Shown: positions 35,601 to 42,813 of the stretch, in pieces
Layout of the letters: each line of letters opens with the position of its first letter
How positions within the stretch are numbered: the stretch's first letter is position 1
NCBI GenBank assembly: GCA_016222825.1
Contig: JACRQF010000022.1
Coordinates: forward strand, 1 to 64,000
Source of the DNA: Verrucomicrobiota bacterium
GTDB taxonomy: Bacteria; Verrucomicrobiota; Verrucomicrobiia; CAIQCK01
Direction of reading: 5' to 3'
Length of the DNA stretch: 64,000 nt
Notes under the pieces: model-generated
What the model saw: only the letters and a program-made list of their open reading frames with translations
The model's database searches: none
What the model was told of the DNA's origin: nothing
Position numbers and translations under genes: made by a program

Positions 35601-37294
35601 CAGCGGTCCGTCCCGGTGTGCCGGCCCAGTCCGAGCAGAACTTCCCGGATGGCGACGTCCACTTCCGCCAACGCCGTGTTGGCGAGCCGGCTGGAAGCCG
35701 ATGCCACGAAGTGCTCAAGCTCCAGCCGGTGCTGGAGCGCCTGCTCGGCTTGCTTGCGTTCGGTAATGTCGTGAGCGACGCCCACAATACCGACCACCTG
35801 GCCCTTGTGGTCGCGCAGGGGCGCCTTGTTGACCAGGAAAGTCCGGGGCGCGCCCTTCAAAAGCACGGTATCCTCGGACGCCTGTGACTGGCCGGATTCC
35901 AGCACGGCGCGGTTGCGGGCTTCCAGCCTCTCCACTTCAGCCGGGGTGAAAACCTCACTGAGATGTTTGCCAATCATCTGTTCTGCCGGCATGCCCACAC
36001 TCCTGGCCACGATGGAGTTCACCAACAGGAAGCGGTTCTCCAAGCTATAGACGTAGATGGGGTTCTGGCTGCTTTCGATGATGGTGCGCAGCAAGTTGTG
36101 GTTCTCCCGCAGTTCCTTCTCGGCCCGCCGGCGTTCGGTGATGTCCATGAAGCTGACGACCACCTCCTGCACACCGCCCTTGGAATCCGAAATGGGAACG
36201 GCGTTCGCCAGCCCCCACACGATGTCCCGGGTCTGTCGCTGCTGGACGCCAAACACGAAGTTCCGCAGCATCTCGCGGCGGGCCAGGACCTGCGCCGCGG
36301 GAAACTCCTGCGGTGGCATCACCGTGCCGTCTTCGCGGAAGAACGTCCAAGCCGGGTCGGAGAGCTGCTTCCCGACCGCCGACGACTCCGAAAGCCCCAG
36401 GAGCTTCCGGGCGGTCTCGTTGGTCCGGGTGACGCGGCCGTCGCTGGCATGGATGACGATGGCCACCGGAGCTGATTGGATGAGCGACGCCAGCCGTTGC
36501 TCGCTCTCCTGCAGCGACTCGTTGGCCTTGCGCAATTCCGCGGTGCGCTCGACCACGCGTTTCTCCAGCCGGCTCTGCGACGCCCGCGTGCCGCTGTCGT
36601 GCTCCTGGATGAGGCCGAGCATCCGGTTGAACGCGTCCGTCAACTGGCCGGTTTCGTCGTTGCTCAACCGGGCGGCCCTCAGCGAGAAGTCCTTCCGTCC
36701 CGCAACACCTTCCGCCACGCGCACCAGTTCCAGAATCGGGGCGGAGAAGAACCCTTGCAGCCGGTGGGCGAAGATCAACGCCACCAGCATGGAAATGCCC
36801 ATCACCAGGATGCCCATGCCGGCGTAGTTCTTGATCCGCGCCCACACGATCCGGGTGTCCGCCTGCAAATAAATGGCGCCCACCATCCTGCCGTCGTGCT
36901 TGATCGGGCGATACAACTTCAGCCGGTCGCCGGCGAAGCTCTCCCCGCTCGGGCCGGCCGGTGGCGCCGGCAGTGGCGCCAGGTCGCGGCGCGTATAGCG
37001 CGCGAGCAACTGGCCGCCGGCTGTGAAGAGACAGGCGTCTTCGACGGTTGGGTTGGCCGCAATACTCCCCAGATCTTGCTGCGCGGTCCTGGCATCTTTG
37101 CGTTCCAACGCGCCGGCACAATTTCCGCCGACGATCTCAGCCAGCGCGGCGGTTTCCTGGACCGCGAGATTCTTCAGGTGGAGCAGGCCGGCGAAGAACA
37201 GCGCCGTTCCCAGCAACAGCAAGGCGACCATGCTGGTGACTACCATCGCCAGCATCAGCTTCCACTTGATCGGCAGGTTTCGAAACACTCGCAT
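32651..37294 (-). CDS. membrane multi-PAS/GAF sensor histidine kinase (HisKA_3 type)
   Basis: The protein has about 1547 residues. Order: TM1 (~11-36), an extracytoplasmic domain, TM2 (~157-180), HAMP (~180-235), PAS (~270-385), PAS (~395-510), GAF (~520-690), a PAS split by a repeat (~690-960), three further PAS domains (to ~1330), a HisKA_3 dimerisation helix with His1346 (RRIGQDLHDGLCQHL) and HATPase_c (to the end). DITERK-type PAC ends mark each PAS. The split PAS carries a heptapeptide array (GELPTER and variants, residues ~823-891) between its EYRVL strand and the RWIAAVGQV strand, where related PAS domains have only a short turn. ATG 37294 (RVFRNLPIKWKL) is preferred over 37330 because AGGAA precedes it. 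It is paired with the NarL-type regulator. Confidence 0.9.
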   Translation of the reverse strand: MRVFRNLPIKWKLMLAMVVTSMVALLLLGTALFFAGLLHLKNLAVQETAALAEIVGGNCAGALERKDARTAQQDLGSIAANPTVEDACLFTAGGQLLARYTRRDLAPLPAPPAGPSGESFAGDRLKLYRPIKHDGRMVGAIYLQADTRIVWARIKNYAGMGILVMGISMLVALIFAHRLQGFFSAPILELVRVAEGVAGRKDFSLRAARLSNDETGQLTDAFNRMLGLIQEHDSGTRASQSRLEKRVVERTAELRKANESLQESEQRLASLIQSAPVAIVIHASDGRVTRTNETARKLLGLSESSAVGKQLSDPAWTFFREDGTVMPPQEFPAAQVLARREMLRNFVFGVQQRQTRDIVWGLANAVPISDSKGGVQEVVVSFMDITERRRAEKELRENHNLLRTIIESSQNPIYVYSLENRFLLVNSIVARSVGMPAEQMIGKHLSEVFTPAEVERLEARNRAVLESGQSQASEDTVLLKGAPRTFLVNKAPLRDHKGQVVGIVGVAHDITERKQAEQALQHRLELEHFVASASSRLANTALAEVDVAIREVLLGLGRHTGTDRCYLFRVSDDLAVADNTHEWCAPGVRPQISEMRNVPTAAFPWYLERLRGGEPLLLPRTANLPAEAAAEKRLAQAGNVQSLILVPIRHAGALVGFIGCDAMRAERAWTGEDARLLRTIGELITDTLARLRASQALSDSQRRLQLALEAGQTGTVELDFASGGLLCDAVARAQRGLPPDGPITWQQYEMTIHPEDRAQRQAALDRALDPAGNGHFTLEYRVLVPRSFAGAAGLPDANKTGFLTVSKLSSGHSGSPDAATMSVGDSPTEHGELPTERGELPTERGEIPTRRVELSTQRGDPPTERGEVPTKHGELPMEHGDAPTERGEPPGLSGIPDKASVIRWIAAVGQVFFKDDRPVRLIGTTRDITEQKQAEEALARSRASLQIALDAAQLGPWHWDIVTGELHWSAECLAVYGLPADTVMTFEGFLRAIHPDDRERVQAALREAVAKRTEYAIEKRVLRPDGLMSWIAARGRCTYDDAGRPLRMDGVSFDITRRKLAEEIQWETLQRLELATRAANAGLWEMDMTTRRGYLSPIWKRQLGYADDEISNRVEEYEERLHPEDHDRVLETDRRFAESPETQLEKEFRLRHKDGSYRWILSRAEMKRDAQGKPLRMLGLHIDITERKQAEEALKTLNETLEQRVAARTAALEQRGKELEEAQRVAHVGNWTWELETGYVTWSEELCRIFGRDPKLPVPSFDEHRQLLTAESMSRLNAAAEQTTRTGTPYQVDLEVIRPDGTRRWIAAHGEVAGRANGRVVSLRGTAQDITDRKRLEGQLLEISEREQRRIGQDLHDGLCQHLAGVGFMSKALAQRLSHAAPAEAADARAVADLIRQAISDARGIAAGLHPVKKEANGVMVALQELAANIGNMFRIQCVFSCDPPVLIEDNDAATHLYRIAQEAANNAIRHGKAKRIWITLAGTEHRVTLTVKDDGKGISQPPPAGHGIGLDIMHHRARVIGSNLDLGRAPEGGTILTCSFPRKPLV
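34621..34825. repeat. 21-bp tandem array of palindromic units inside a PAS-domain coding region
   Basis: Nine or so units of exactly 21 bp run from 34632. Each has CCCCGCG, three bases, then CGTGGGG (or covarying forms such as CCCCATG...CATGGGG), so every unit can fold into its own 7-bp hairpin. Unit edges are AGT, ACT, GGA and similar. It is in frame in the kinase gene and encodes the GELPTER-type heptapeptide repeat. Two units are identical and others differ by a few bases, often at paired positions. Confidence 0.92.
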
Positions 37295-37390
37295 GGGCGC
37301 TGCTCGTTTCCTTGTCAGTCCGCGGGGCATTCACTCTAACAACCGTCCCGGACGGCGGCAACAACAGAGCGGCCAACCCGATCCGCCAAC

Positions 37391-37624
37391 CTAGCTTCCA
37401 GACGATGTTTGGGCTTCTTGAGACGGCGGCGTCATCGCGCTGAAAGGAACCTCCGAGTTTTGACCCGCCGCTTTGACGGGGTTGGCAAGCTGCATGTTTC
37501 CCTGCAACCCGCGCGAGTCGGTCGGCGCGTAGGTTCCCGAATAAAAAGTCACAATGCACCAACGCGTGCCGAAGACCACCGCCAGCACAAACACCGCAAT
37601 CACGATAAATTTGGAACAGGACAT
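37391..37624 (-). CDS. small single-pass membrane protein of unknown function
   Basis: The 77-residue protein starts MSCSKFIVIAVFVLAVVFGTRW: one transmembrane helix or signal anchor, then a polar tail (TYAPTDSRGLQGNMQLANPVKAAGQNSEVPF). It has no recognised family. It lies 96 bp upstream of the sensor kinase gene on the same strand and could be its first cistron. Alternative upstream in-frame starts exist (to 37723) but lack a plausible N-terminus. No Shine-Dalgarno sequence is evident. It may be real or a chance frame. Confidence 0.5.
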   Translation of the reverse strand: MSCSKFIVIAVFVLAVVFGTRWCIVTFYSGTYAPTDSRGLQGNMQLANPVKAAGQNSEVPFSAMTPPSQEAQTSSGS

Positions 37625-37787
37625 TGTTTTCGGCGCGCATCTTACCGACATCGGAACCGGCGCGTCTATCAGGGGCTGCCCTGATTTTACCATCAGGAGA
37701 TCCCTGATGCCCCCGCCAGGCATTCGAGCCGGTTCGCGGCAATACCAGGCCGCCCCCGCGGTTTCTCAGGGATCAACCCCAAGAAGC

Positions 37788-37822
37788 AAAACGCGCCGGG
37801 AACCGAAGTCCCCGGCGCGTTT
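37788..37822 (-). terminator. intrinsic terminator of the Pat-like gene
   Basis: On the reverse strand, a long GC-rich stem (ACGCGCCGGGGAC...) is capped by a UUCG tetraloop closed by C-G and followed by TTTTGCTTCTT. It lies 40 bp after the Pat-like gene stop (37862). The stem is among the strongest hairpins in the window and has a U-tract in the correct place. Confidence 0.88.
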
Positions 37823-37861
37823 GCGTTGAACTTGCCGTTGTCGCTTGTGAACCTGCCCGGC

Positions 37862-40603
37862 TTACAACGCCAGGCTGACGCGCACGGCCGGCTCGGCGGT
37901 GCCGCGCTCAACCTTGAAGCCGAGCTTCTTGCACACCGCCTGCATCGCCGCGTTCTCGCTCGTCATCTTGGCCTTGAGCAGGCTGAGCTTCTCGTCGCGG
38001 GCGATCTGGACGATCTGCTTGAGCAACTCGCTGCCCACGCCCTGGCCCTGCCACGCATCGCCCACCACGACGACGAACTCGCCGACGTTCGTGCCGGGCT
38101 GTTTGACCATGCGGCCAACGCCGATGATCTCCGACTCGCCGGTCGCCGCGTTCTTGCGGTCCACCACGAGCGCGATTTCACGGTCGTAGTCGTTGAAGCA
38201 GATGCGCGTCAACCGCTCGTGCGCCACGCGCTGGCTCAGTTGGAGCGGCTGGCCGTAGCGCAAGTAAACGCTGCGCTCCGACAACGCCTTGTGGAAGTTC
38301 ACCATCGCCGGCTCGTCCTCCGGCCGGATCGGACGGAGGACCGTCTCGGCGCCCTTGCGGGTCTTCCACTTGCTGACGTATTGCATCGGATACGGACGGA
38401 TGGCCAGCTTGGGCAACTGGCTCTCCTTCACCTTCTTGTCGTGGATGACGACGCGCGCGTCGAGCGCCACCAGTTGCTCCGGCGAGGCCAGCAGCGGGTT
38501 GATGTCAATCTCCTTGACCCACGGTTGCTCGACGACGAGCAGGCTGAAGCGAACCAGGAGCTGCTCCAGCGCCGCCAGATTCACCGGCTTGCGGCCGCGG
38601 ACGCCCTTGAGCGCCGTGTAAATCTTCGTCTGCTCCATCATGCGGCGCGCCAGCGTGGTGTTCAGCGGCGGCAGCGCGAGCGCGCGGTCCTTGAACACCT
38701 CGACGAGCTGGCCGCCCGTGCCGAACAGCAGCACCGGGCCGAACTGCGGGTCGAGGCTGCTGCCGATGATGATTTCGTAACCTTCGAGCTTGATCATCGG
38801 CTGGACGGTCACGCCGAGGAAGTCGCTCGCCTTGGCTTTCTTGGCCACGGAGGTCTTGATCGTCTGGAACGCCTTCTTCACGGCGTCGGCTGTGCGCAGG
38901 TTCAACTGCACGCCGCCCACGTCGGTCTTGTGCGTGATCGTCTCGGAGTAGAGTTTGAGCACGATCGGGTAGCCGATCTTCTCCGCCAGCTTGACGGCTT
39001 CCGCTTCGGTCTTTGCGATAAGCGTGGTGACGGTCGGGATACCGTAGGCCGCCAGCAGGTTCTTGGACTCGAACTCCGTCAGGATGGTCCGGCCTTCCTT
39101 GCGCACCGTGTTGATGATCGCCTCGGCCGCCGCACGGTCCGGCGCGTCGTCCGCGCCCGCCACTGGCAGGCTCGGCGTTTCGTAAATGCCGCGCAGGTTG
39201 TAGGCATAACGCCACATGTAGTTGAACGCCTGTGCCGCCACGTCCGGATAATCGAACGACGGGATGCCGGCGCGCGTCAGGATCTTGCGGCCCGCTTCCA
39301 CGTCAGCGCCGCCCATCCAACTCGCGAGGACCGGCTTGTCCAGCTTCGCGTAGGGCTTCAATTGCTCCGCCGTCTGCGTCGGATCGGTCATTGCCTGCGG
39401 CGTCAACACGACCAGCAGACCGTCGCTCTCCTTGTCCTTCGCCACGATTTCCACCGCTTTCGCATAACGCTCCGGCGAAGCGTCGCCGATTACGTCCACG
39501 GGGTTGTTGTGGCTCCACGCCGCAGGCAGGAAGGGGTTGAGCGCCTCGATCGTTGCCTTGGAAATCTTCGCCAGTTCGCCACCACCGGCATAGAGCGCGT
39601 CGGTGGCCAGCACGCCGGGGCCGCCGGCGTTGGTGAGGATCGTCAGGCGTGGGCCTTGCGGACGCGGCTGCTTGGCCAGCACCTCGGACATCGAGAAGAT
39701 CTCCGCGATGCTGTTGACGCGCAGCACGCCGCAACGGCGGAACGCGGAGTCGAGCACCTCGTCGCTGCCGGTCAGCGAGCCGGTGTGCGAAGCGGCGGCC
39801 TTGCCACCGGCGTCGGAACGGCCAGCCTTGATGACGATGATCGGCTTGCTGAGGGCCACCTCACGCGCCGCCGACAGGAACGACCGGGCGTCGCCGATGG
39901 ATTCCATGTAAATGACGATGCTCTCGGTGCGCGGATCGTCGCCGAGGTAATGGATAAGATCGCCCCAGTCAACGTCAAGCATCGAGCCGATGGACATGAA
40001 CGCACTGAAGCCGACATTTTCCTGCAAGCTCCAGTCGAGCACCGCCGTGCAGAGCGCGCCGCTCTGGCTGAGGAAGCCGACCTTGCCGGGCCGCGCGATG
40101 GTGGTGGCAAACGTTGCGTTCAGGCCGGTCAACGGGCACATCACGCCGAGACAGTTCGGGCCGATGATGCGCATCCCGCCGCGGCGGGCGTTTTCGAGGA
40201 CCTGACGCTCCAACTCGACGCCGGCCGGTCCAATTTCCTTGAAGCCGGCGGAGATGATGACGCACGACTTGATGTTCGCCTCGACGCACTCATTGATGAG
40301 GGCTGGGACGGCGGTGGCGGGCGTGATGATGACGGCGAGGTCCACCTGCTCCGGCACGGCTTTGATGGTCGGGTAAGCTTTGATGCCCAGCACGCTGTTG
40401 CGCTTGAGGTTCACGGGATAAACGGTCCCGCCGAACTGGCTGGTAATGAGGTTCCAGAGAATCGTGCGGCCGACGGTGCCCTGGCTCTCAGTGGCGCCGA
40501 TGACGGCCACGTTCTTCGGCGCGAAAAACGCGTCGAGCGGCCCGCGCTCGCGGTGGAGCACATCGCTGGAGGGATCGGTAACAGGTGATTTGGTAGCTGG
40601 CAT
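37862..40603 (-). CDS. NDP-forming acyl-CoA synthetase / GNAT fusion (Pat-type protein acetyltransferase)
   Basis: The 913-residue protein has the Pat/PatZ layout. An ADP-forming acyl-CoA synthetase module (CoA-binding, CoA-ligase and ATP-grasp regions: FFAPKNVAVIGATESQGTVG, SAGFKEIG, GPNCLGVMCP, GFLSQSGALC, ESKNLLAAYGIPT, VLKLYSETITHKTDVGGV) spans residues 20-700. A C-terminal GNAT domain (~755-913) carries the acetyl-CoA loop QGQGVGSELL. Pat proteins acetylate lysines of enzymes such as acetyl-CoA synthetase, controlling carbon flux. The HTG motif with His273 is present; this is the phospho-His position of active acyl-CoA synthetases, so both activities are conceivable. It appears monocistronic, with a strong terminator. 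Confidence 0.88.
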   Translation of the reverse strand: MPATKSPVTDPSSDVLHRERGPLDAFFAPKNVAVIGATESQGTVGRTILWNLITSQFGGTVYPVNLKRNSVLGIKAYPTIKAVPEQVDLAVIITPATAVPALINECVEANIKSCVIISAGFKEIGPAGVELERQVLENARRGGMRIIGPNCLGVMCPLTGLNATFATTIARPGKVGFLSQSGALCTAVLDWSLQENVGFSAFMSIGSMLDVDWGDLIHYLGDDPRTESIVIYMESIGDARSFLSAAREVALSKPIIVIKAGRSDAGGKAAASHTGSLTGSDEVLDSAFRRCGVLRVNSIAEIFSMSEVLAKQPRPQGPRLTILTNAGGPGVLATDALYAGGGELAKISKATIEALNPFLPAAWSHNNPVDVIGDASPERYAKAVEIVAKDKESDGLLVVLTPQAMTDPTQTAEQLKPYAKLDKPVLASWMGGADVEAGRKILTRAGIPSFDYPDVAAQAFNYMWRYAYNLRGIYETPSLPVAGADDAPDRAAAEAIINTVRKEGRTILTEFESKNLLAAYGIPTVTTLIAKTEAEAVKLAEKIGYPIVLKLYSETITHKTDVGGVQLNLRTADAVKKAFQTIKTSVAKKAKASDFLGVTVQPMIKLEGYEIIIGSSLDPQFGPVLLFGTGGQLVEVFKDRALALPPLNTTLARRMMEQTKIYTALKGVRGRKPVNLAALEQLLVRFSLLVVEQPWVKEIDINPLLASPEQLVALDARVVIHDKKVKESQLPKLAIRPYPMQYVSKWKTRKGAETVLRPIRPEDEPAMVNFHKALSERSVYLRYGQPLQLSQRVAHERLTRICFNDYDREIALVVDRKNAATGESEIIGVGRMVKQPGTNVGEFVVVVGDAWQGQGVGSELLKQIVQIARDEKLSLLKAKMTSENAAMQAVCKKLGFKVERGTAEPAVRVSLAL

Positions 40604-40953
40604 GGTATTTAACTCAGTTTACAGGTTAAGGGTTTACTGCAATTCAATATCGAAAACACTGGATGTCCGCCGGCGGTCCCCCGCCGGCCGCACTCATCGC
40701 CGCCGGCCGCGCCACTGGCGCGCGTCCCGCGCAAACAAACTCCGCGGGCCGCTGCCGGCCCCGCTGAAACTGTGTCCATAGTCTCCATAAGTGCGTAAAA
40801 AAAACAACCGCACCCATCCTAGACAGTTGGCCGCCCGCCGCAACCAAAAAACCCCGTCCCCTTTCAAAAACAACTTGATCACCCGACAAAGCGCAAGGTT
40901 TTGGGCTTGCAGCGAAGGGCGGGAATCCGTAAACACGCATCCGCATTCCAACC
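40604..40953. other. 350-bp divergent intergenic region
   Basis: This gap lies between the divergent Pat-like and pxpA genes. It contains a small GC hairpin (CCGGCGG...CCGCCGG around 40669-40686) and AT-richer flanks near each start codon, where promoters would be expected. No -35/-10 pair stood out convincingly. No small gene or RNA was recognised. Confidence 0.5.
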
Positions 40954-41682
40954 ATGAAGCTCGACCTTAATTGCGATCTTGGCGAAGGCGAAGCGTTGAC
41001 GCGGACACGGGCGTTGATGCGATGGATCTCATCCGCCAACGTCGCTTGCGGCGGCCACGCCGGTAATCTCGCCACCATGAAAGCGTGTGTCGCGATGGCC
41101 TCCCAGTTTTGCGTGCGGCTCGGCGCGCATCCGGGGCCGTTGAGCCGCGGCGACTTCGGTCGCACGCCCGTCAAGATCACACCGGACGAGATGGAGCTGC
41201 TGCTTCTCCAGCAGGTCGGCGCACTGGAGCGGTTGGCGCGCGCCGAGAGCGTGAAGCTGCATCACGTGAAGCTGCACGGCGCGCTCTATCACGCGAGCGA
41301 GACCGACGGCGCGGTGGCACGGCGCTACGTCGAAACCGTGAAGCGTTGCTGGCCCGGTGTGAAGATCTACGCAAGAGCCGGCGGGCGCGTGGCTGCGCTG
41401 GCGCGACGCGCGGGTGTGACAGCGTGGGAGGAAGCTTACGTTGACCGCGGCTACCGCAACGACGGCTCGCTGGTGCCGCGCGGCGAACGCGGCGCGCTCT
41501 GGACCGATATTGACGATGTGGTGGAGCGGGTGTGCGTCTTGCTGGCCGACGGCGTGATCACCAGCGAGTCCGGCAAACGGCTGCCGTGCCGCCCGAGGAC
41601 GCTCTGCGTCCACTCCGACACGCCGAACGTGGCCTTCATCGCCCGCGCCGTGGCGCGGCTGCTGCATCTGTGCGAGCGGTGA
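40954..41682 (+). CDS. pxpA: 5-oxoprolinase subunit A (LamB/YcsF family)
   Basis: PxpA is part of the PxpABC 5-oxoprolinase that opens pyroglutamate to glutamate with ATP. The 242-residue protein begins MKLDLNCDLGEGEALTRTRALMRWISSANVACGGHAGN and carries GAHPGPLSRGDFGR and VKLHHVKLHGALYH, all signature LamB/YcsF motifs. The family is usually about 250 residues and the start is unambiguous. pxpB and pxpC, often neighbours, are absent here, so the partners must lie elsewhere or the protein acts differently. Confidence 0.92.
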   Translation: MKLDLNCDLGEGEALTRTRALMRWISSANVACGGHAGNLATMKACVAMASQFCVRLGAHPGPLSRGDFGRTPVKITPDEMELLLLQQVGALERLARAESVKLHHVKLHGALYHASETDGAVARRYVETVKRCWPGVKIYARAGGRVAALARRAGVTAWEEAYVDRGYRNDGSLVPRGERGALWTDIDDVVERVCVLLADGVITSESGKRLPCRPRTLCVHSDTPNVAFIARAVARLLHLCER

Positions 41683-41741
41683 CGGCTGCCCCGATGCGGC
41701 GTGAGGTGGACATTCGCGCCAATGTCCGGCAATCTCGCGGC

Positions 41742-42797
41742 ATGAGAAGGTTTGCTATCTCGCTCGCTTCGTTCACTTCCCTCATCGTTGTCTCCCATGC
41801 ATCCGCCGCGCCCATCGAGTTCACCGTCAGCGAAATCGTGGGCCTGCGGCGGTTCGGCTATCCGGTCACGGCGTCGCTGGAAACACCGCAGGGCGCGCTG
41901 CGCGATGCGGCGACGGCACGGCTGTTCGACGCGAAAGGCAAGGAGGTGACCGCGCAGTTCACTGCGATGGCGAAGTGGCCCGACGGTTCCGTGCGCAGGC
42001 TGGATGCGGATTTCACGTCCAGCCTCGGTCCGATGGAAACGGAAACGTATCGAGTGGAGTTGGTTGGCGGCGCGGCGCGGTCGGGTAAAGGAGGACTGAC
42101 GGTAACGGAGACGGCGGAGGAAATCACCGTTGCTTCGAGCGCCATCGCCCACAAGATTCGCCGCGACGGCAAGCCGCTACTGACTTCCATCGCCCACGGC
42201 AAAACAGAGTTCTTTGCCGCCGAGGGTGTTACGACCACGCTGACACCTGGCAAAGCGGAGATTCTCAAACGCGGTCCATTCAACGTGACGCTGCGGCTTG
42301 GCCCCGTGACGCTTGAATATGTCAGCAGCAAATCGTGGGTGAAGATTACGCAACGGGCCGGGACACCGGTGTTGTTGGCTGTGGACGCGCGCTTCGCGCT
42401 GCCGGAGCCGCCGCTGTTGTGGGATTTTGGCGTTGAAAGCTGGCTCTATGGCTGCCTCCGCAGGCCGAACGAAACAGCCGTGCTGCGGCAGGATGCGAAC
42501 GGCTGGCGCGTGCTGACCGGCGCAGGCGAGCGGTCGTCAGTCTATGCGACCGGCAAACGTTGCGAAGGTTGGGGCCATCTTGCCGATAAGCAACACGTCA
42601 TTGCGTTCGGCGTCGCCGACTTTTCTGGCGATGGCGAGCCGAGCCTGTTCGTCGGCGCGGACGGCCGTTTCCGCGCGTCAGCGAAGCGGAAGGAACTGAC
42701 GGTCTATTTCCACGCTGTCGGCCAGCCGGTGCAGGTGACGGCGATGACCAGTCCGCCGAGCATGTTGGCGCCACTGGTGGTTAAAGTGAAGGAGTAG
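41742..42797 (+). CDS. secreted beta-rich protein of unknown function
   Basis: The 351-residue protein has a signal peptide (MRRFAISLASFTSLIVVSHASA). The mature N-terminus (PIEFTVSEIVGLRRFGYPVTASLETPQGALRDAATARLFDAKGKEV, WPDGSVRRLDADFTSSLG) resembles the beta-sandwich or RIFT-barrel start of YetA-like exo-polysaccharide-lyase proteins. The catalytic modules of those proteins were not found. The middle has alternating strands and a Trp-rich segment (LLWDFGVESWLYGCLRRP). It lies between pxpA (59-bp gap) and a sulfatase (16-bp gap) and is probably co-transcribed with the latter. Confidence 0.65.
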   Translation: MRRFAISLASFTSLIVVSHASAAPIEFTVSEIVGLRRFGYPVTASLETPQGALRDAATARLFDAKGKEVTAQFTAMAKWPDGSVRRLDADFTSSLGPMETETYRVELVGGAARSGKGGLTVTETAEEITVASSAIAHKIRRDGKPLLTSIAHGKTEFFAAEGVTTTLTPGKAEILKRGPFNVTLRLGPVTLEYVSSKSWVKITQRAGTPVLLAVDARFALPEPPLLWDFGVESWLYGCLRRPNETAVLRQDANGWRVLTGAGERSSVYATGKRCEGWGHLADKQHVIAFGVADFSGDGEPSLFVGADGRFRASAKRKELTVYFHAVGQPVQVTAMTSPPSMLAPLVVKVKE

Positions 42798-42813
42798 CGG
42801 TTGGACACTTGTC

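Noticed and set aside
37826..40588. 920-codon forward frame opposite the Pat-like gene
   Set aside because: The reverse-strand frame has full Pat domain structure. The forward frame is a composition-driven shadow rich in Leu, Arg, Val and Ala.
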